In this document: one piece after another, positions 12,014-21,407 of the stretch
Position numbering within the stretch: position 1 is the stretch's first letter
How the letters are laid out: every line of letters begins with the position of its first letter
Source: Bacillota bacterium
GTDB taxonomy: Bacteria > Bacillota > Limnochordia > DTU087 > JAAYGB01
Reading direction: 5' to 3'
DNA length: 62,241 nucleotides
Assembly: GCA_012727955.1 (NCBI GenBank)
Contig: JAAYGB010000016.1
Coordinates: 1-62,241, forward strand
The notes under the pieces: model-generated
The model's input: the letters and a program-made list of their open reading frames with translations, nothing else
The model's database searches: none
Told to the model about the DNA's origin: nothing
Translations under genes and position numbers: made by a program

Positions 12014-14446
12014 TTAGTCTGTAAGGGGCCGTTCCAAGAGGTCTGTCTCTGTCACTAATCCCTGGGATAGAAGGAAGGTCTTGATTTCGTGGGCCAGGAA
12101 TTTCGCTGTAAACCGGTATCCCATCACCGAGATGGCAACCGGTTCCGCCAAGTCCTGCCCGCTGGTTTCCCAAGCCCGGATCACAATGGCCTGTTGGCCA
12201 TCTTCCGCCTGCTTCACCACTGCCAGATGCACCTGGGGTTGCGAGGTGCTGCCAAAGGAGGCTTCCGGTGCCAAGGGACCACTGTGACGATAGTCCTCCC
12301 TGACCACCAAGGGGCTGTTTAGCTCAACACCGGCCCTTGGTGCGGAGAATTCTCCGGAACTAATTCCTCCCCGATGGGGCAACAGCCGGTAAGCGAAGCG
12401 CTGCTGTCCCTGGTCGATATACTCCACTTCATCGCCGGGCTCCAGCCGCCGGGGGATGTGGTGGGCGTAAGCGGGACTGCGCAATACTGTCATGCGAATC
12501 TCACTATCGGTGATATCAAAGCTGTACTTGCAGTCATTGGCCAAGGTCAGACCACAGGTGGTGCCACTAGCCCTGTGGGTGCCCGTCAAGTCTACCCAAC
12601 GTTGGCCCGGCTCCTCTTCCCCATCACAGGGGCGAGTAATGTGGCCGTAGGCAATCTCATAGGTAGCCGTAGGTTCAGTGACATTGACCGGGAAGGTTAG
12701 TTTCATCAGCTGGTGTTGTTCCCGCCAGTCGATAGTTGCCTGGCAGTCCAGATAGCGACAACCCGCCGCGAGGATGTAATCCTGGCGCAGAGTGGAGTTT
12801 TGGAACTTGGTGATGATACGAATCCTACCTCGAACAGGACCAGCCTCCATAATCCTCACTTCCGCCCCGTCAAACTGCCCCACCTGATTCGGGAAGGAGA
12901 AAACTCCATGGCTCCAAGTGTCGCTGTCATCGTCACAAACCACAGCCCGACCGGGGCTGGCCAGCATTTCCAGACCCAGCGTCTTGTCAAAGAGACTTAT
13001 GAGGGCTCCGGTGGCAACGTCAAACTCAACCCGCAGATACTGGTTCTCCATCCCGTTGGTACGTACTATTACTGCAGAAGGGTCATTGCCGGTGGTTCTC
13101 ACCTTGGGGACAGCCCAATAGCCCCGATATCCCAAGGCGGGAACGGTGGCAGGAAAGGCTATTTTCACCCGGGAGCCGGGGGCAATAGCTGCCTCTGGCG
13201 CCATCACCTGCGTGGGAATGGGGTTACCCTCTAGATCGACAACCTCAATTTCCTGCTCCCGCCACTGTAGTTCTGCGGTGACCACCTCGGTTCGGGGCCA
13301 GGAGGTGCTGTTCCACAGGATCAAAGGAACTCCCTCTTGCCTGGTGGTATCGATCTGGCCCGCAATGGCCTGTCGGGCAAACTCCCCGACTTCATCACCC
13401 AACTGCAAAGCATAACCGTGAAGATTCTTCGCCTGAATGTAAGCCGATTCCAGCGAAGTACCGGCCATGATGTCATGGAACTGATTGAACAGGACACCCT
13501 GCCAAGCGCGGGTCAGCTCCTGAGCTGGATAGGCATACTCTGTATTGGCCGCCGCGATTACAGCCCATTTTTCTGCCGCCTCTAAGGCCGCCTCAGCTTG
13601 GCGATTATCTCGCTTAATCTCGGAGTGAACAGAGTAACACCCGCTGGCATGGTGCTGCAGCTCGTTGGGATACACCGGAGGTGTGATTCCTAGTTTTCTG
13701 ACCCGAGCAAAGTACTCCTCGGGACTGCTAAACCGAAGGGATACTTCATCGCCCTTTTTCTTCTCATCTAAGAAAGCGATGCTGGCCTTAGTGGGACCTC
13801 CCCCATGGTTTCCCACCCCATAGAAGAGCATCATCGGTTGCTGGTCATTGGCTTCCTCGACGATATCCTCCCAGCGTTGGGCCAGTCTCTCGCCCTCTAG
13901 GTTGTACTGGTAGGGAATTTGAAAGGCTAAGACGCTACTGCCATCGAGACCTTCCCAACGAAAGAGGCGTCCGGGAATGTCAGGGTTTTCATGGGGACCA
14001 GGACGCATAAAGACATAACTGTCCATCCCGCTCTTGCGCAAAATCTGCGGCAGGCTCCAGCTGTGGCCGAAGCTGTCAACGTTATAACCAACGGTGGCAC
14101 AACGCCCGAACTTCTCTAGGAGATAGCGTTGCCCATAGAGGCTGTGCCGAACAAAACTCTCTCCCGAAGGGATATTGCAATCTGGCTGCAGCCACCATCC
14201 TCCCACCAGAACCCAACGTCCCTCTTCTACCGCCCTTTGAATCTCCCGAAACATCTGAGGATCGGTGATCTCAATCCACTGGTAAATCCCGGAACCGGCA
14301 CAGGTGAAAACAAATTCATCATGCTCAGCAATCCGATCTAAGGCCGACTGAAAGGTGGCCCTAGCTGCCTGCAGTCCCTCTCCCCACTGCCACAGCCACA
14401 CTGGATCCAAATGAGCATTTCCGACGGCAAAGATTTCCTTCTTCAT
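12014..14446 (-). CDS. Alpha-mannosidase, glycoside hydrolase family 38
   Basis: GH38 enzymes remove alpha-linked mannose with retention, using a zinc ion. The zinc ligands and nucleophile are visible: NAHLDPVWLW near the N-terminus, the catalytic Asp in YNVDSFGHS (about residue 125) and the later His in FHDIMAGTS. Length (810 residues) fits the bacterial family. No signal peptide is seen, so the enzyme should act in the cytoplasm on imported oligosaccharides. The frame is open to a TTG at 14494, but the ATG at 14446 begins directly before the conserved strand and has a GGGGAGGG site. It is the last gene of a run of six with transporters and a ROK kinase, which suggests alpha-mannoside or N-glycan use. 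Confidence 0.9.
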   Translation of the reverse strand: MKKEIFAVGNAHLDPVWLWQWGEGLQAARATFQSALDRIAEHDEFVFTCAGSGIYQWIEITDPQMFREIQRAVEEGRWVLVGGWWLQPDCNIPSGESFVRHSLYGQRYLLEKFGRCATVGYNVDSFGHSWSLPQILRKSGMDSYVFMRPGPHENPDIPGRLFRWEGLDGSSVLAFQIPYQYNLEGERLAQRWEDIVEEANDQQPMMLFYGVGNHGGGPTKASIAFLDEKKKGDEVSLRFSSPEEYFARVRKLGITPPVYPNELQHHASGCYSVHSEIKRDNRQAEAALEAAEKWAVIAAANTEYAYPAQELTRAWQGVLFNQFHDIMAGTSLESAYIQAKNLHGYALQLGDEVGEFARQAIAGQIDTTRQEGVPLILWNSTSWPRTEVVTAELQWREQEIEVVDLEGNPIPTQVMAPEAAIAPGSRVKIAFPATVPALGYRGYWAVPKVRTTGNDPSAVIVRTNGMENQYLRVEFDVATGALISLFDKTLGLEMLASPGRAVVCDDDSDTWSHGVFSFPNQVGQFDGAEVRIMEAGPVRGRIRIITKFQNSTLRQDYILAAGCRYLDCQATIDWREQHQLMKLTFPVNVTEPTATYEIAYGHITRPCDGEEEPGQRWVDLTGTHRASGTTCGLTLANDCKYSFDITDSEIRMTVLRSPAYAHHIPRRLEPGDEVEYIDQGQQRFAYRLLPHRGGISSGEFSAPRAGVELNSPLVVREDYRHSGPLAPEASFGSTSQPQVHLAVVKQAEDGQQAIVIRAWETSGQDLAEPVAISVMGYRFTAKFLAHEIKTFLLSQGLVTETDLLERPLTD

Positions 14447-14547
14447 GTCTGTTGAAGCCCTCCCCTGCTTGAGATTGAAATCCCCTGCGCCCAAGCTTCG
14501 CCTCCCAGTTCACTTTCCCTTTGGCCAAACTAGCCTAGGGTAGACAG

Positions 14548-15522
14548 CTAGGCCTCCAGCTGCTTCAGGCCGTAGAAGGCCGTGGCGATGGCGGCGATAT
14601 CCCCCACCTGCTCCCCTAATTTGGCCGGGACGATTTGGCATTGCGCCAGGGCCCCAGGAAGACACTCCTCCTCCAATACTTCCTTCACCACAGGGTAAAA
14701 CAGCGCTTCATTGCGGGCGTAGATACTGCCGATCACAATGATCTCGGGATTGAGTAAATCAATCAAAAGGGCCAATCCCCTGCCCAGGTATTTAGCCGAA
14801 GTCCCAATAATCTCCAGGGCATGCCTATCGCCCTCACTGGCAGCCTGGCACACTACCCTGGCATCTAGCGCGACAAGGGCCCCTTCATCGGGACAAAATC
14901 CCACCCGCTCCCCCTTGGCCCAGGCTTCTTGAATGTAAGTCGTGGCTAGGTTTTTCAGTCCGCCTCCACTGCAAAAACCCTCGAAAGAGCCGGCCTTGCC
15001 ATACCCCATGGGTCCTGATTCCGCCAAACGGATATGACCCACCTCGCCAGCCAAATCATTGGTGCCGGTGTACAGCTGGTTGTTCAGGATCAGCCCTGCT
15101 CCCATACCCGTTCCGAAGGTCAAGAAGATGGCATTGGCATAACCCCGGGCCGCACCAAATTGCCATTCTGCCAAAGCGCAGGCATTGGCGTCGTTCATCA
15201 AAAAGGCCCGGCCGGAAAACCGTTTCTCCAAGAGCTCTGTGATGGGAATCCCATCCCACCCTGGCAGATTTGGCGGTGACAGCACCAAGCCCCGCTTGCT
15301 GTCCAGGGGCCCGCCACAGGAAATCCCAAACACGGGATCAGCTAGGGACCCGGGATAGGCTGCTCCTAGAGTCTCTACACCCTGGTAGATCCTTTCCAGG
15401 GTGTGATCCACGCCCTTGTCGGTCTCCGTGGGAAACCTGATTTTGTCCAAAATATTGCCTTGGTGATCGCCAAGGGTCACCGCGGTCTTAGTCCCCCCGA
15501 TATCAACTCCAAAGATCGCCAC
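14548..15522 (-). CDS. ROK-family sugar kinase
   Basis: ROK proteins phosphorylate glucose, mannose, fructose or N-acetyl-hexosamines, or act as repressors. This one has no DNA-binding domain (it starts at once with GVDIGGTKTAV), so it is a kinase. The second phosphate motif is LTFGTGMGAGLIL, and the substrate residues follow in AGEVGHIRL. The usual zinc motif C-x-C-G-x-x-G-C-x-E is missing and is replaced by GYGKAGSFEGFCSGGG, a variant seen in some ROK branches. The 324 residues are full length. The start is GTG at 15522. It lies between the mannosidase and an AEC transporter, so a hexose released by the mannosidase is the likely substrate. Confidence 0.88.
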   Translation of the reverse strand: MAIFGVDIGGTKTAVTLGDHQGNILDKIRFPTETDKGVDHTLERIYQGVETLGAAYPGSLADPVFGISCGGPLDSKRGLVLSPPNLPGWDGIPITELLEKRFSGRAFLMNDANACALAEWQFGAARGYANAIFLTFGTGMGAGLILNNQLYTGTNDLAGEVGHIRLAESGPMGYGKAGSFEGFCSGGGLKNLATTYIQEAWAKGERVGFCPDEGALVALDARVVCQAASEGDRHALEIIGTSAKYLGRGLALLIDLLNPEIIVIGSIYARNEALFYPVVKEVLEEECLPGALAQCQIVPAKLGEQVGDIAAIATAFYGLKQLEA

Positions 15523-15567
15523 TACCTCACCATCCCCATCGCAGTACTTCTCTCCCCAGGGGCTTTC

Positions 15568-16485
15568 CTAAAGCAGCACCTTCGCCCACAGGGGCAGCAT
15601 CACTATCGCCAAGATCGTCGAAATCACGATGCTGGTGGTTACCGTGTCTTGGTCGAAGTCAAAATAGCTGGCTAAGACAGGAACAACGGTCGCCACCGGC
15701 ATAACCCCTTCGATCCGGACCACCGCAGCTGACAATTCATTCAGGTTCAAGACCACCGCTACAATCCACCCGACGATGGCCCCGAGTAGAGAACGAGCCA
15801 AGGAGATGCCAATCCCCAGCTTGTACAGGGCTCCCAGACGATCCAGCCGCATCTGCAGCCCCACGGAAAAGAGAATTAAAGGCACCGTCATACCGCTGAA
15901 ATCTGCCACTGTCTTCTCCACCGGCCCGGGAAGACTCCAAGGGGCCAAATTGACCCCAAGTCCCACCAGGACAGCAACAAGGGTTGGCAATGTCCCCAGG
16001 GAAATTTTCCTGAGCATCCCCCGATCTAAGGACTTCAAGTTTCCATCGGTGCCAACAAAGGCACCAACCAAATAGAAGATAGGCCACCAGAACAACGTAA
16101 AGAAAATGGCCTGGGTCAATCCCGCGGTGCCGAGAAAGCTCTCCACCACTGCCCAGCCGATCCAACCGTAATTTCCAAAGGCGATGGCCAGGACCACCGC
16201 TCGTTTCTTGGCTACACTCAAGGGGAGCCAGCGAGTTCCGATGAGAGCCAGCACCGCCATCAGCACTGTCATCAAGAACAAGGCCACTACCATCGTCATC
16301 ATTTGGGGTAACTGACTCAGGTTGCTGGTATACATTGAATAGAAGATCATCAGGGGTACAGAAAACTTGACGACAAAATCCCTGAGGACCTCCTCTTCCC
16401 GCGCCCCAAAAACCTTGGCCCTTTGCATCACAAACCCCAAGAGGATCGGTAACATCACTTCAATAATTGCAGTATTGGCATTCAC
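15568..16485 (-). CDS. AEC-family (auxin efflux carrier type) transporter
   Basis: The 305-residue protein is almost entirely hydrophobic, with about ten membrane segments in two halves, the layout of the AEC/bile-arsenite-riboflavin superfamily. The N-terminus (IIEVMLPILLGFVMQ), FSVPLMIFYSMY and the C-terminal VEGVMPVATVVPVLASYF-like region (here IEGVMPVATVVPVLASYF) are typical. Bacterial members move carboxylates such as malate or malonate; the substrate here cannot be read from sequence. The start is GTG at 16485 with an AGAGGA site. Its place between the permeases and the ROK kinase is unusual and suggests export or import of an acid product of the same pathway. Confidence 0.85.
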   Translation of the reverse strand: MNANTAIIEVMLPILLGFVMQRAKVFGAREEEVLRDFVVKFSVPLMIFYSMYTSNLSQLPQMMTMVVALFLMTVLMAVLALIGTRWLPLSVAKKRAVVLAIAFGNYGWIGWAVVESFLGTAGLTQAIFFTLFWWPIFYLVGAFVGTDGNLKSLDRGMLRKISLGTLPTLVAVLVGLGVNLAPWSLPGPVEKTVADFSGMTVPLILFSVGLQMRLDRLGALYKLGIGISLARSLLGAIVGWIVAVVLNLNELSAAVVRIEGVMPVATVVPVLASYFDFDQDTVTTSIVISTILAIVMLPLWAKVLL

Positions 16486-16557
16486 AAAGGATTTCCTCTC
16501 TGTAGAAATTCTCTAGGCGGTAAGTACTAAGACCACTTGCCCATCTTACTGCCAGGT

Positions 16558-17562
16558 CTAGCGAACTAACTTGGGGTCAAGGGCATCCCTGAAGCCGTCT
16601 CCCAGGAGATTAAAGGCCATTACCGTAATCACGATAGCCAACCCGGGAAACAGCGCCATCCAGGGCGAGATGGCTAGGTACTCCTGACCTCGGTTGAGCA
16701 TCACTCCCCAACTGGGATTAGGAGGTTGAGTTCCCAACCCCAGGTAGCTGAGACCAGCCACCGTGAGAATGGTTGAGCCAATCCGCAAGGTGGTTAGCAC
16801 AATGACCGGAGCTAGACAATTGGGCAGGATGTGGCGGACAATAATGACCCCATCTCGCACTCCCACCGCCTTGGCCGCCTCGACATATTCCTGGTTTTTC
16901 TCACCGATTACCGCCGAGCGGACGATCCGGGTAAAGTCCATCAGTCCAGTAATTCCCACCACGATAATCAGATTCAGGGTACTGGCGCCAAGGGCAGCGA
17001 TAAGAGCAATTGCCATCAGTACGAAGGGGATCGAACTGTAAATCTCTATCCCCCGCATAATCACATTATCGACTTTGCCACCGAAATAGCCGGCAATCAT
17101 CCCCAGCGTTACGCCCAGGAAAATGTTCAGCGATACCGCCGCCACTCCCACAGCTAGAGCTTCACGGCTGCCATACATTACCCGACTGAGAACATCCCGT
17201 CCCATCTCATCGGTGCCAAACCAGTGCTTTGCCGAGGGAGCTTGGGAAAGACTCATAAAATCTAGTTCATAGGGGGAGTATGGTGCCAGCATGGGAGCTA
17301 AAATCGCTAGATAGCAGGTGGCAACCACAACCACGAGACCTAGACAAGCACCCCTACTGGCCAGAAGTTTGCGGCGAATGAGATTGAAGTTGGTATGGGG
17401 ATCCCTTCGGCTAGCCCGATAGATCCAAATGCCGATGATGGTAAACAGTCCTACCCCACACACCCCCACAACTCGTTCCCAGGGGAGAATGTAGGGCTTA
17501 TCCACTAGAAGAGCCAAGGCCAGAGCACCGACGTTGAACAAGATAAATACTGGAAACAGCAA
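16558..17562 (-). CDS. ABC transporter permease, DppC/OppC type
   Basis: An inner-membrane permease of the peptide/oligosaccharide/nickel class. The OppC_N region is followed by about five more membrane segments. The family signature EAAKAVGVRDGVIIVRHILPN lies about residues 225-245, and the WGVMLNRG and GDGFRDALDPK motifs sit at the C-terminus. The N-terminus is extended by two membrane segments compared with the shortest members. The start is TTG at 17562, with GGAGG about ten bases upstream. It pairs with the permease encoded just upstream. No ATPase gene is present in this cluster. Confidence 0.9.
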   Translation of the reverse strand: MLFPVFILFNVGALALALLVDKPYILPWERVVGVCGVGLFTIIGIWIYRASRRDPHTNFNLIRRKLLASRGACLGLVVVVATCYLAILAPMLAPYSPYELDFMSLSQAPSAKHWFGTDEMGRDVLSRVMYGSREALAVGVAAVSLNIFLGVTLGMIAGYFGGKVDNVIMRGIEIYSSIPFVLMAIALIAALGASTLNLIIVVGITGLMDFTRIVRSAVIGEKNQEYVEAAKAVGVRDGVIIVRHILPNCLAPVIVLTTLRIGSTILTVAGLSYLGLGTQPPNPSWGVMLNRGQEYLAISPWMALFPGLAIVITVMAFNLLGDGFRDALDPKLVR

Positions 17563-17626
17563 TAGGCTTCGCCTCCTGTCCTGACAGACTAGTCAGCACC
17601 TCTTCCGACCCCCTGCCCCGCTGGCA

Positions 17627-18565
17627 CTAGTGATAGGTCACCCTGGGGTCAACTACCACATACAGAAGGTCAACGATGAGGTTAGTGATCACATAGATCG
17701 CCGACAGAAAGAGTACCGTCCCAAAAACCAAGGGGTGATCTCGATGAAACACCGCATCCACCGCCAACCGCCCTACTCCCGGCCAGGAAAACACCGTCTC
17801 AGTCAACACGGCACCACCGAGAACTTCCGCCAATTGATTACCCAAGTTGGTCAATACCGGCAACAAAGCATTGCGAAAGGCATGTTTCAGTACCACTACT
17901 CTATCGGCTAGCCCCTTGGCTTTCGCCGTGCGCACGTAGTCGGACTGCAATACCTCCAGCATCGATGAGCGAGTCAGCCGACTGGTGCTGGCCATCAACA
18001 CAGTACTCAAGGCTACACCGGGCAAAAGGATGTGGCGCAAACCCGATGCGGTCCAAATCCGTCCCCCATATCCCGATGACGGCAGGAGATTCCAGTAAAC
18101 CGACAACAAATACATCAAAATGACTCCGGTGAAAAAAACCGGTACCGATACTCCCACCAGGGCCAGCATCATTCCGATGTAATCCAAGGGGGTATTTTTC
18201 TTGACCGCAGCCACAATCCCGATGGGTAAGGAGACAGCTGCGGCAATAAGCATAGCAAAGAGTCCCAACTCGATTGTAGCCGGCATCCGTTGGCTAATTT
18301 GGTCGAGCACTGAACTCTTATAGTAGATTGATTGGAGCTGTCCCGTAAACAAGTTGCGCATCAAGCGGAGGTATTGAATGTGTAAGGGATCATTCAACCC
18401 ATAAATCTCCCTCAGCTTAGCCACTACTTCCTGATCGGGATTTTGTCCCAAGAGAAGGGTAGCGGCGTCTCCTGGGGTCAATTGTAAGACGATGAACAGG
18501 ATCACCGAGATGCCTAAGAGCACCGGTATCAACCACAACAAGCGTTTTAGCGCATACCTAAGCAC
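17627..18565 (-). CDS. ABC transporter permease, DppB/OppB type
   Basis: The first permease of the same system, 312 residues with six membrane segments. It starts with the usual RYALKRLLWLIPVLLGISV and has the EAA-loop signature DYVRTAKAKGLADRVVVLKH at about residues 200-220. The C-terminus LYVVVDPRVTYH is typical of the family. The start is GTG at 18565 with GGGGGAGG eight bases upstream. The gap of 64 bases to the next permease is consistent with one operon. Confidence 0.92.
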   Translation of the reverse strand: MLRYALKRLLWLIPVLLGISVILFIVLQLTPGDAATLLLGQNPDQEVVAKLREIYGLNDPLHIQYLRLMRNLFTGQLQSIYYKSSVLDQISQRMPATIELGLFAMLIAAAVSLPIGIVAAVKKNTPLDYIGMMLALVGVSVPVFFTGVILMYLLSVYWNLLPSSGYGGRIWTASGLRHILLPGVALSTVLMASTSRLTRSSMLEVLQSDYVRTAKAKGLADRVVVLKHAFRNALLPVLTNLGNQLAEVLGGAVLTETVFSWPGVGRLAVDAVFHRDHPLVFGTVLFLSAIYVITNLIVDLLYVVVDPRVTYH

Positions 18566-18648
18566 AGGTTTACCTCCCCCCAGATAGGCAGTGACCCTCG
18601 CCGACTACGCGGGAGGGCCATTGCCTTCAACACAACTAAATCCTAGGG

Positions 18649-20190
18649 TTATTCGACTACATCGACATTGGCAATTGGGCTCATCAACAGGATGTGTCCA
18701 GGGAACCCGGCTCTCAGTCCTGTGACTCGCTTGTTGTACACCAGTGTATCATTGAGGAAAGCGTAGGGAATGTGGATATAGTCCTCGGTCAACGCCCGCC
18801 TCAACACCTGTTTGTACAACTCTCCCCGCTGTTCTTGATCGGTGACCGCTCGGGCCTCATCTAACCACCGATCCACATCGGGATCAGCATACTTTGAGAA
18901 ATTGAGGGAGCCTTCGGAATGGAACCAGCGATACAACCAGAAATCTGGATCCGCATCGGAACCAAACCCGAAGAAATAGACCCCGGTCTCCTCTGCAGCC
19001 ATCTTATCCATCAAGGTGCCAAATTCAATGACCTGGGTCCTGGCTCTAATGCCAATTTGCTGCAAAGAGGTGACCATGATTTCCGCCAACCGCAGTTGCG
19101 GTCCTGAGGAGGATGCCACCCAAACGTCTACCACAAAATCATCGGCCACAACCCCTTCGGCCTTCAACTGCTCATACAATCGCTTTGCTTCCCCGGGATT
19201 ATACTCCAGCGCGTGGGCCTTCATATACTCCGAGTCATCGGGCCAAAGCATTGGGGAAATCCAAGAATAGCCCCGAACCCCAATGTTGTTGTACATCGAG
19301 GGCACAGCTTGAGTGAAGGGGGTTGCCATATAAAGAACACGCCTCAGATCTACGTTGTCATAGGGAGGCAGCGTGTTCATAAACCCGATGAAATCCAGGG
19401 AGGTTCCTGGAGCCGAGACGACCTCAAACCTCGAATCCGCTGACAACTCCTCAAGCTGAGGCACTCCCAGGTGGGTGGCGACATCAATTCCACCGCTTTT
19501 CAGTTCGATGGCCTGGACCGTGGGCTCGGAAATGGGTCGAATGACTACGGTATCCAAATTGGGCTTACCCAAGTAGTAATCGGGGTTAGCCGCCAGAACC
19601 ACTCGATCCCCTGAGCGCCATTCCGTCAGTTTGAAGGGTCCGGAACCAATGGGGTTGCGAGCAAAGTAGTCTCTGCCCACTTCAGTCACATAGTCCTTGG
19701 GGACGATCCCAAAGGTCATCGCCAACAGGAACGGAGAATAGGGCTCCTGCAGGTAGAAGCGGACGGTGTACTGGTCAATCACTTCGATCCTGTCAATCAA
19801 CTGCACCTTGGCTCGCTGTCCGGAGCCGGCATCGGGATCAAGGATTCGTTCAAAGGTAAACTTAACATCCTCTGCCCTTAGGGGCTGTCCGTTGTGAAAG
19901 GTAATTCCCTCACGGAGATAAAAGGTGTAGATGGTGCCATCTTCACTGATCTCCCAGGACTTAGCCACCCCAGGAATTAGCTCTAAACCTTCACCGTACT
20001 CCACCAGGCCATCGAAGATCAGGTTGATCACCTTTTCGTTGACCGCGATGGTGGAACCAAAACCAGGGTCCAAATCACTGAGTTCATCTTGGAGTGCAAT
20101 AGTTAGGGTCTTAGCGTTGACTGCGGTAACTCCCATGGTCACAATAGCAACCAGCGTCAATACCATTAAGGTCAAAAATCGCTTTCGCAC
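18649..20190 (-). CDS. Extracellular solute-binding protein, family 5
   Basis: The binding protein for the DppBC-type permeases. Family 5 members bind peptides, nickel or oligosaccharides. Features include KTLTIALQDELSDLDPGF at the mature N-terminus and the GLVEYGEGLELIPGVAKSWE and ITFHNGQPLRAEDVKFTFER segments, with 513 residues in all. The signal peptide ends at about AVNA/KTL and has no lipobox Cys, so the mature protein is soluble. In a single-membrane cell it would be lost to the medium; it fits a periplasm. The genomic partners (mannosidase, ROK kinase) favour an oligosaccharide ligand, but sequence alone does not show it. The start is GTG at 20190. It is the first gene of the six-gene run. 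Confidence 0.9.
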   Translation of the reverse strand: MRKRFLTLMVLTLVAIVTMGVTAVNAKTLTIALQDELSDLDPGFGSTIAVNEKVINLIFDGLVEYGEGLELIPGVAKSWEISEDGTIYTFYLREGITFHNGQPLRAEDVKFTFERILDPDAGSGQRAKVQLIDRIEVIDQYTVRFYLQEPYSPFLLAMTFGIVPKDYVTEVGRDYFARNPIGSGPFKLTEWRSGDRVVLAANPDYYLGKPNLDTVVIRPISEPTVQAIELKSGGIDVATHLGVPQLEELSADSRFEVVSAPGTSLDFIGFMNTLPPYDNVDLRRVLYMATPFTQAVPSMYNNIGVRGYSWISPMLWPDDSEYMKAHALEYNPGEAKRLYEQLKAEGVVADDFVVDVWVASSSGPQLRLAEIMVTSLQQIGIRARTQVIEFGTLMDKMAAEETGVYFFGFGSDADPDFWLYRWFHSEGSLNFSKYADPDVDRWLDEARAVTDQEQRGELYKQVLRRALTEDYIHIPYAFLNDTLVYNKRVTGLRAGFPGHILLMSPIANVDVVE

Positions 20191-20252
20191 AATACCCCTC
20201 CCAAGATTTTGGTACCTGATAAGTCAAACCTACCTGGGGCTACAAACTACAC

Positions 20253-20262
20253 CGTGTACACG
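20253..20262. promoter_or_regulatory. Palindrome upstream of the mannoside cluster
   Basis: CGTGTACACG is a perfect 10-base palindrome about 65 bases before the binding-protein start, at the place expected for an operator. No regulator gene lies nearby, and no clear -10/-35 pair was found around it. Confidence 0.3.
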
Positions 20263-20276
20263 ATAAATAAGGAATA

Positions 20277-20300
20277 CGGGCCTGGCAGACGCCAGACCCG
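20277..20300 (-). terminator. Hairpin after the sugar-binding protein gene
   Basis: CGGGCCTGGC (20277-20286) pairs with GCCAGACCCG (20291-20300) with one mismatch. On the minus strand only a loose T-rich stretch follows, so termination is probably partial. It separates the ribose-type ABC operon from the mannoside cluster. Confidence 0.55.
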
Positions 20301-20331
20301 TTCCCAATCCTCCTAGCACGTAGGGCTACCC

Positions 20332-21300
20332 TTAGAAAACGGAATCTGGGAAGTAGTAATCTTCTGCATTTTCCTGGGTAATCAACTCAGCAGCCAGGAT
20401 AATCCGAGCTGGAATTTCCTGCTGATAGAAGCCTGGCAGCGGCTCCCCGGAAGCCCCATATACCGCTAGAGAAATACCAGAGGCGATCATTGAGGGTGGA
20501 TAGGTAACGTTGGCTTGGACCAACTCATCACCATCGAGAATCATCTTGACGATATCCTTCGACCCGGCACCGCCAAAGAAGTACTTGATATCTCTGCGAC
20601 CAGACTCACGGTAAGCTTGGAGTGCTCCCTTGAGCACGTCGTCGTCACCGGTCCATACCGCGTCGATCTCAGGATACTTCTGCAGGTAGTTCTCCATCAC
20701 TTCTAGACCCCGCTGGGTCGACCAGTATGCCGGCTGCGAGTCTAGGATCTCGATTCCGGGATAATCAGCCATGACCGCGTTGAAGGCATCAACGCGCTCA
20801 CTGTTAATTACGCCAGGAATCCCTTCCAAAACCACGATTTTGCCCTTGCCGTTAAGCTTTTGGGCCAGCCATTGTGCCGCATTCCGTCCCATTCCCGGAT
20901 TGTCACCGGCAATATAAACGTTCTGCACATCCTTGGTTAGACCTCGGTCAACGGAAACAACGTAGATACCCTCTTTTCTGACTTCCTCAACAATTGGAGT
21001 CAAGGCAGCCGATTCATGGGCCAGGATGACTAGGGCATCGATACCCTTAACCATCAAGTCCTCCACTTGACCAACCTGCTCAGCGGCAGAGTTGGCAGTA
21101 ACCAGCGAGAACCGCAGATCTGGGTTCTTCGCTTCCCAATCTGCAATGGCCTTCTGTGCCCAATAGACCACGCCTCCGGTCCATCCGTGGTCAGCCGATG
21201 GGATCGCGACCCCGATGTGCAGACCTTTGGCAAAGGCTCCAGCACTCAACGTGAGAAATACTACTAGGAAGAGAACTAATACAGAGCTAAATCTTCTCAT
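20332..21300 (-). CDS. Sugar ABC transporter substrate-binding protein, ribose/xylose type
   Basis: A periplasmic-binding-protein type 1 fold (RbsB/XylF-like). The mature chain opens with GLHIGVAIPSADHGWTGGVV, followed by VEDLMVKGIDALVILAHES and a VYIAGDNPGMGRNAAQWL hinge region. The signal peptide ends near AFA/KGL and has no lipobox Cys, as in the family 5 binding protein in this window. The 322 residues match the family. The ATG has GGGAGGCGG upstream. It is the third gene of an ATPase-permease-binding protein operon. The exact sugar (ribose, xylose, allose, rhamnose or other) cannot be read from sequence. Confidence 0.92.
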   Translation of the reverse strand: MRRFSSVLVLFLVVFLTLSAGAFAKGLHIGVAIPSADHGWTGGVVYWAQKAIADWEAKNPDLRFSLVTANSAAEQVGQVEDLMVKGIDALVILAHESAALTPIVEEVRKEGIYVVSVDRGLTKDVQNVYIAGDNPGMGRNAAQWLAQKLNGKGKIVVLEGIPGVINSERVDAFNAVMADYPGIEILDSQPAYWSTQRGLEVMENYLQKYPEIDAVWTGDDDVLKGALQAYRESGRRDIKYFFGGAGSKDIVKMILDGDELVQANVTYPPSMIASGISLAVYGASGEPLPGFYQQEIPARIILAAELITQENAEDYYFPDSVF

Positions 21301-21407
21301 TCTAATCCGCCTCCCGTACTTTTCAATTACTCGTAGAACCCGGTTTTAAGATCTCTCCGCAGAGTGAATCCATCGCCTCCTTTAGGTGAGATATTTCTTG
21401 ACAAGGC

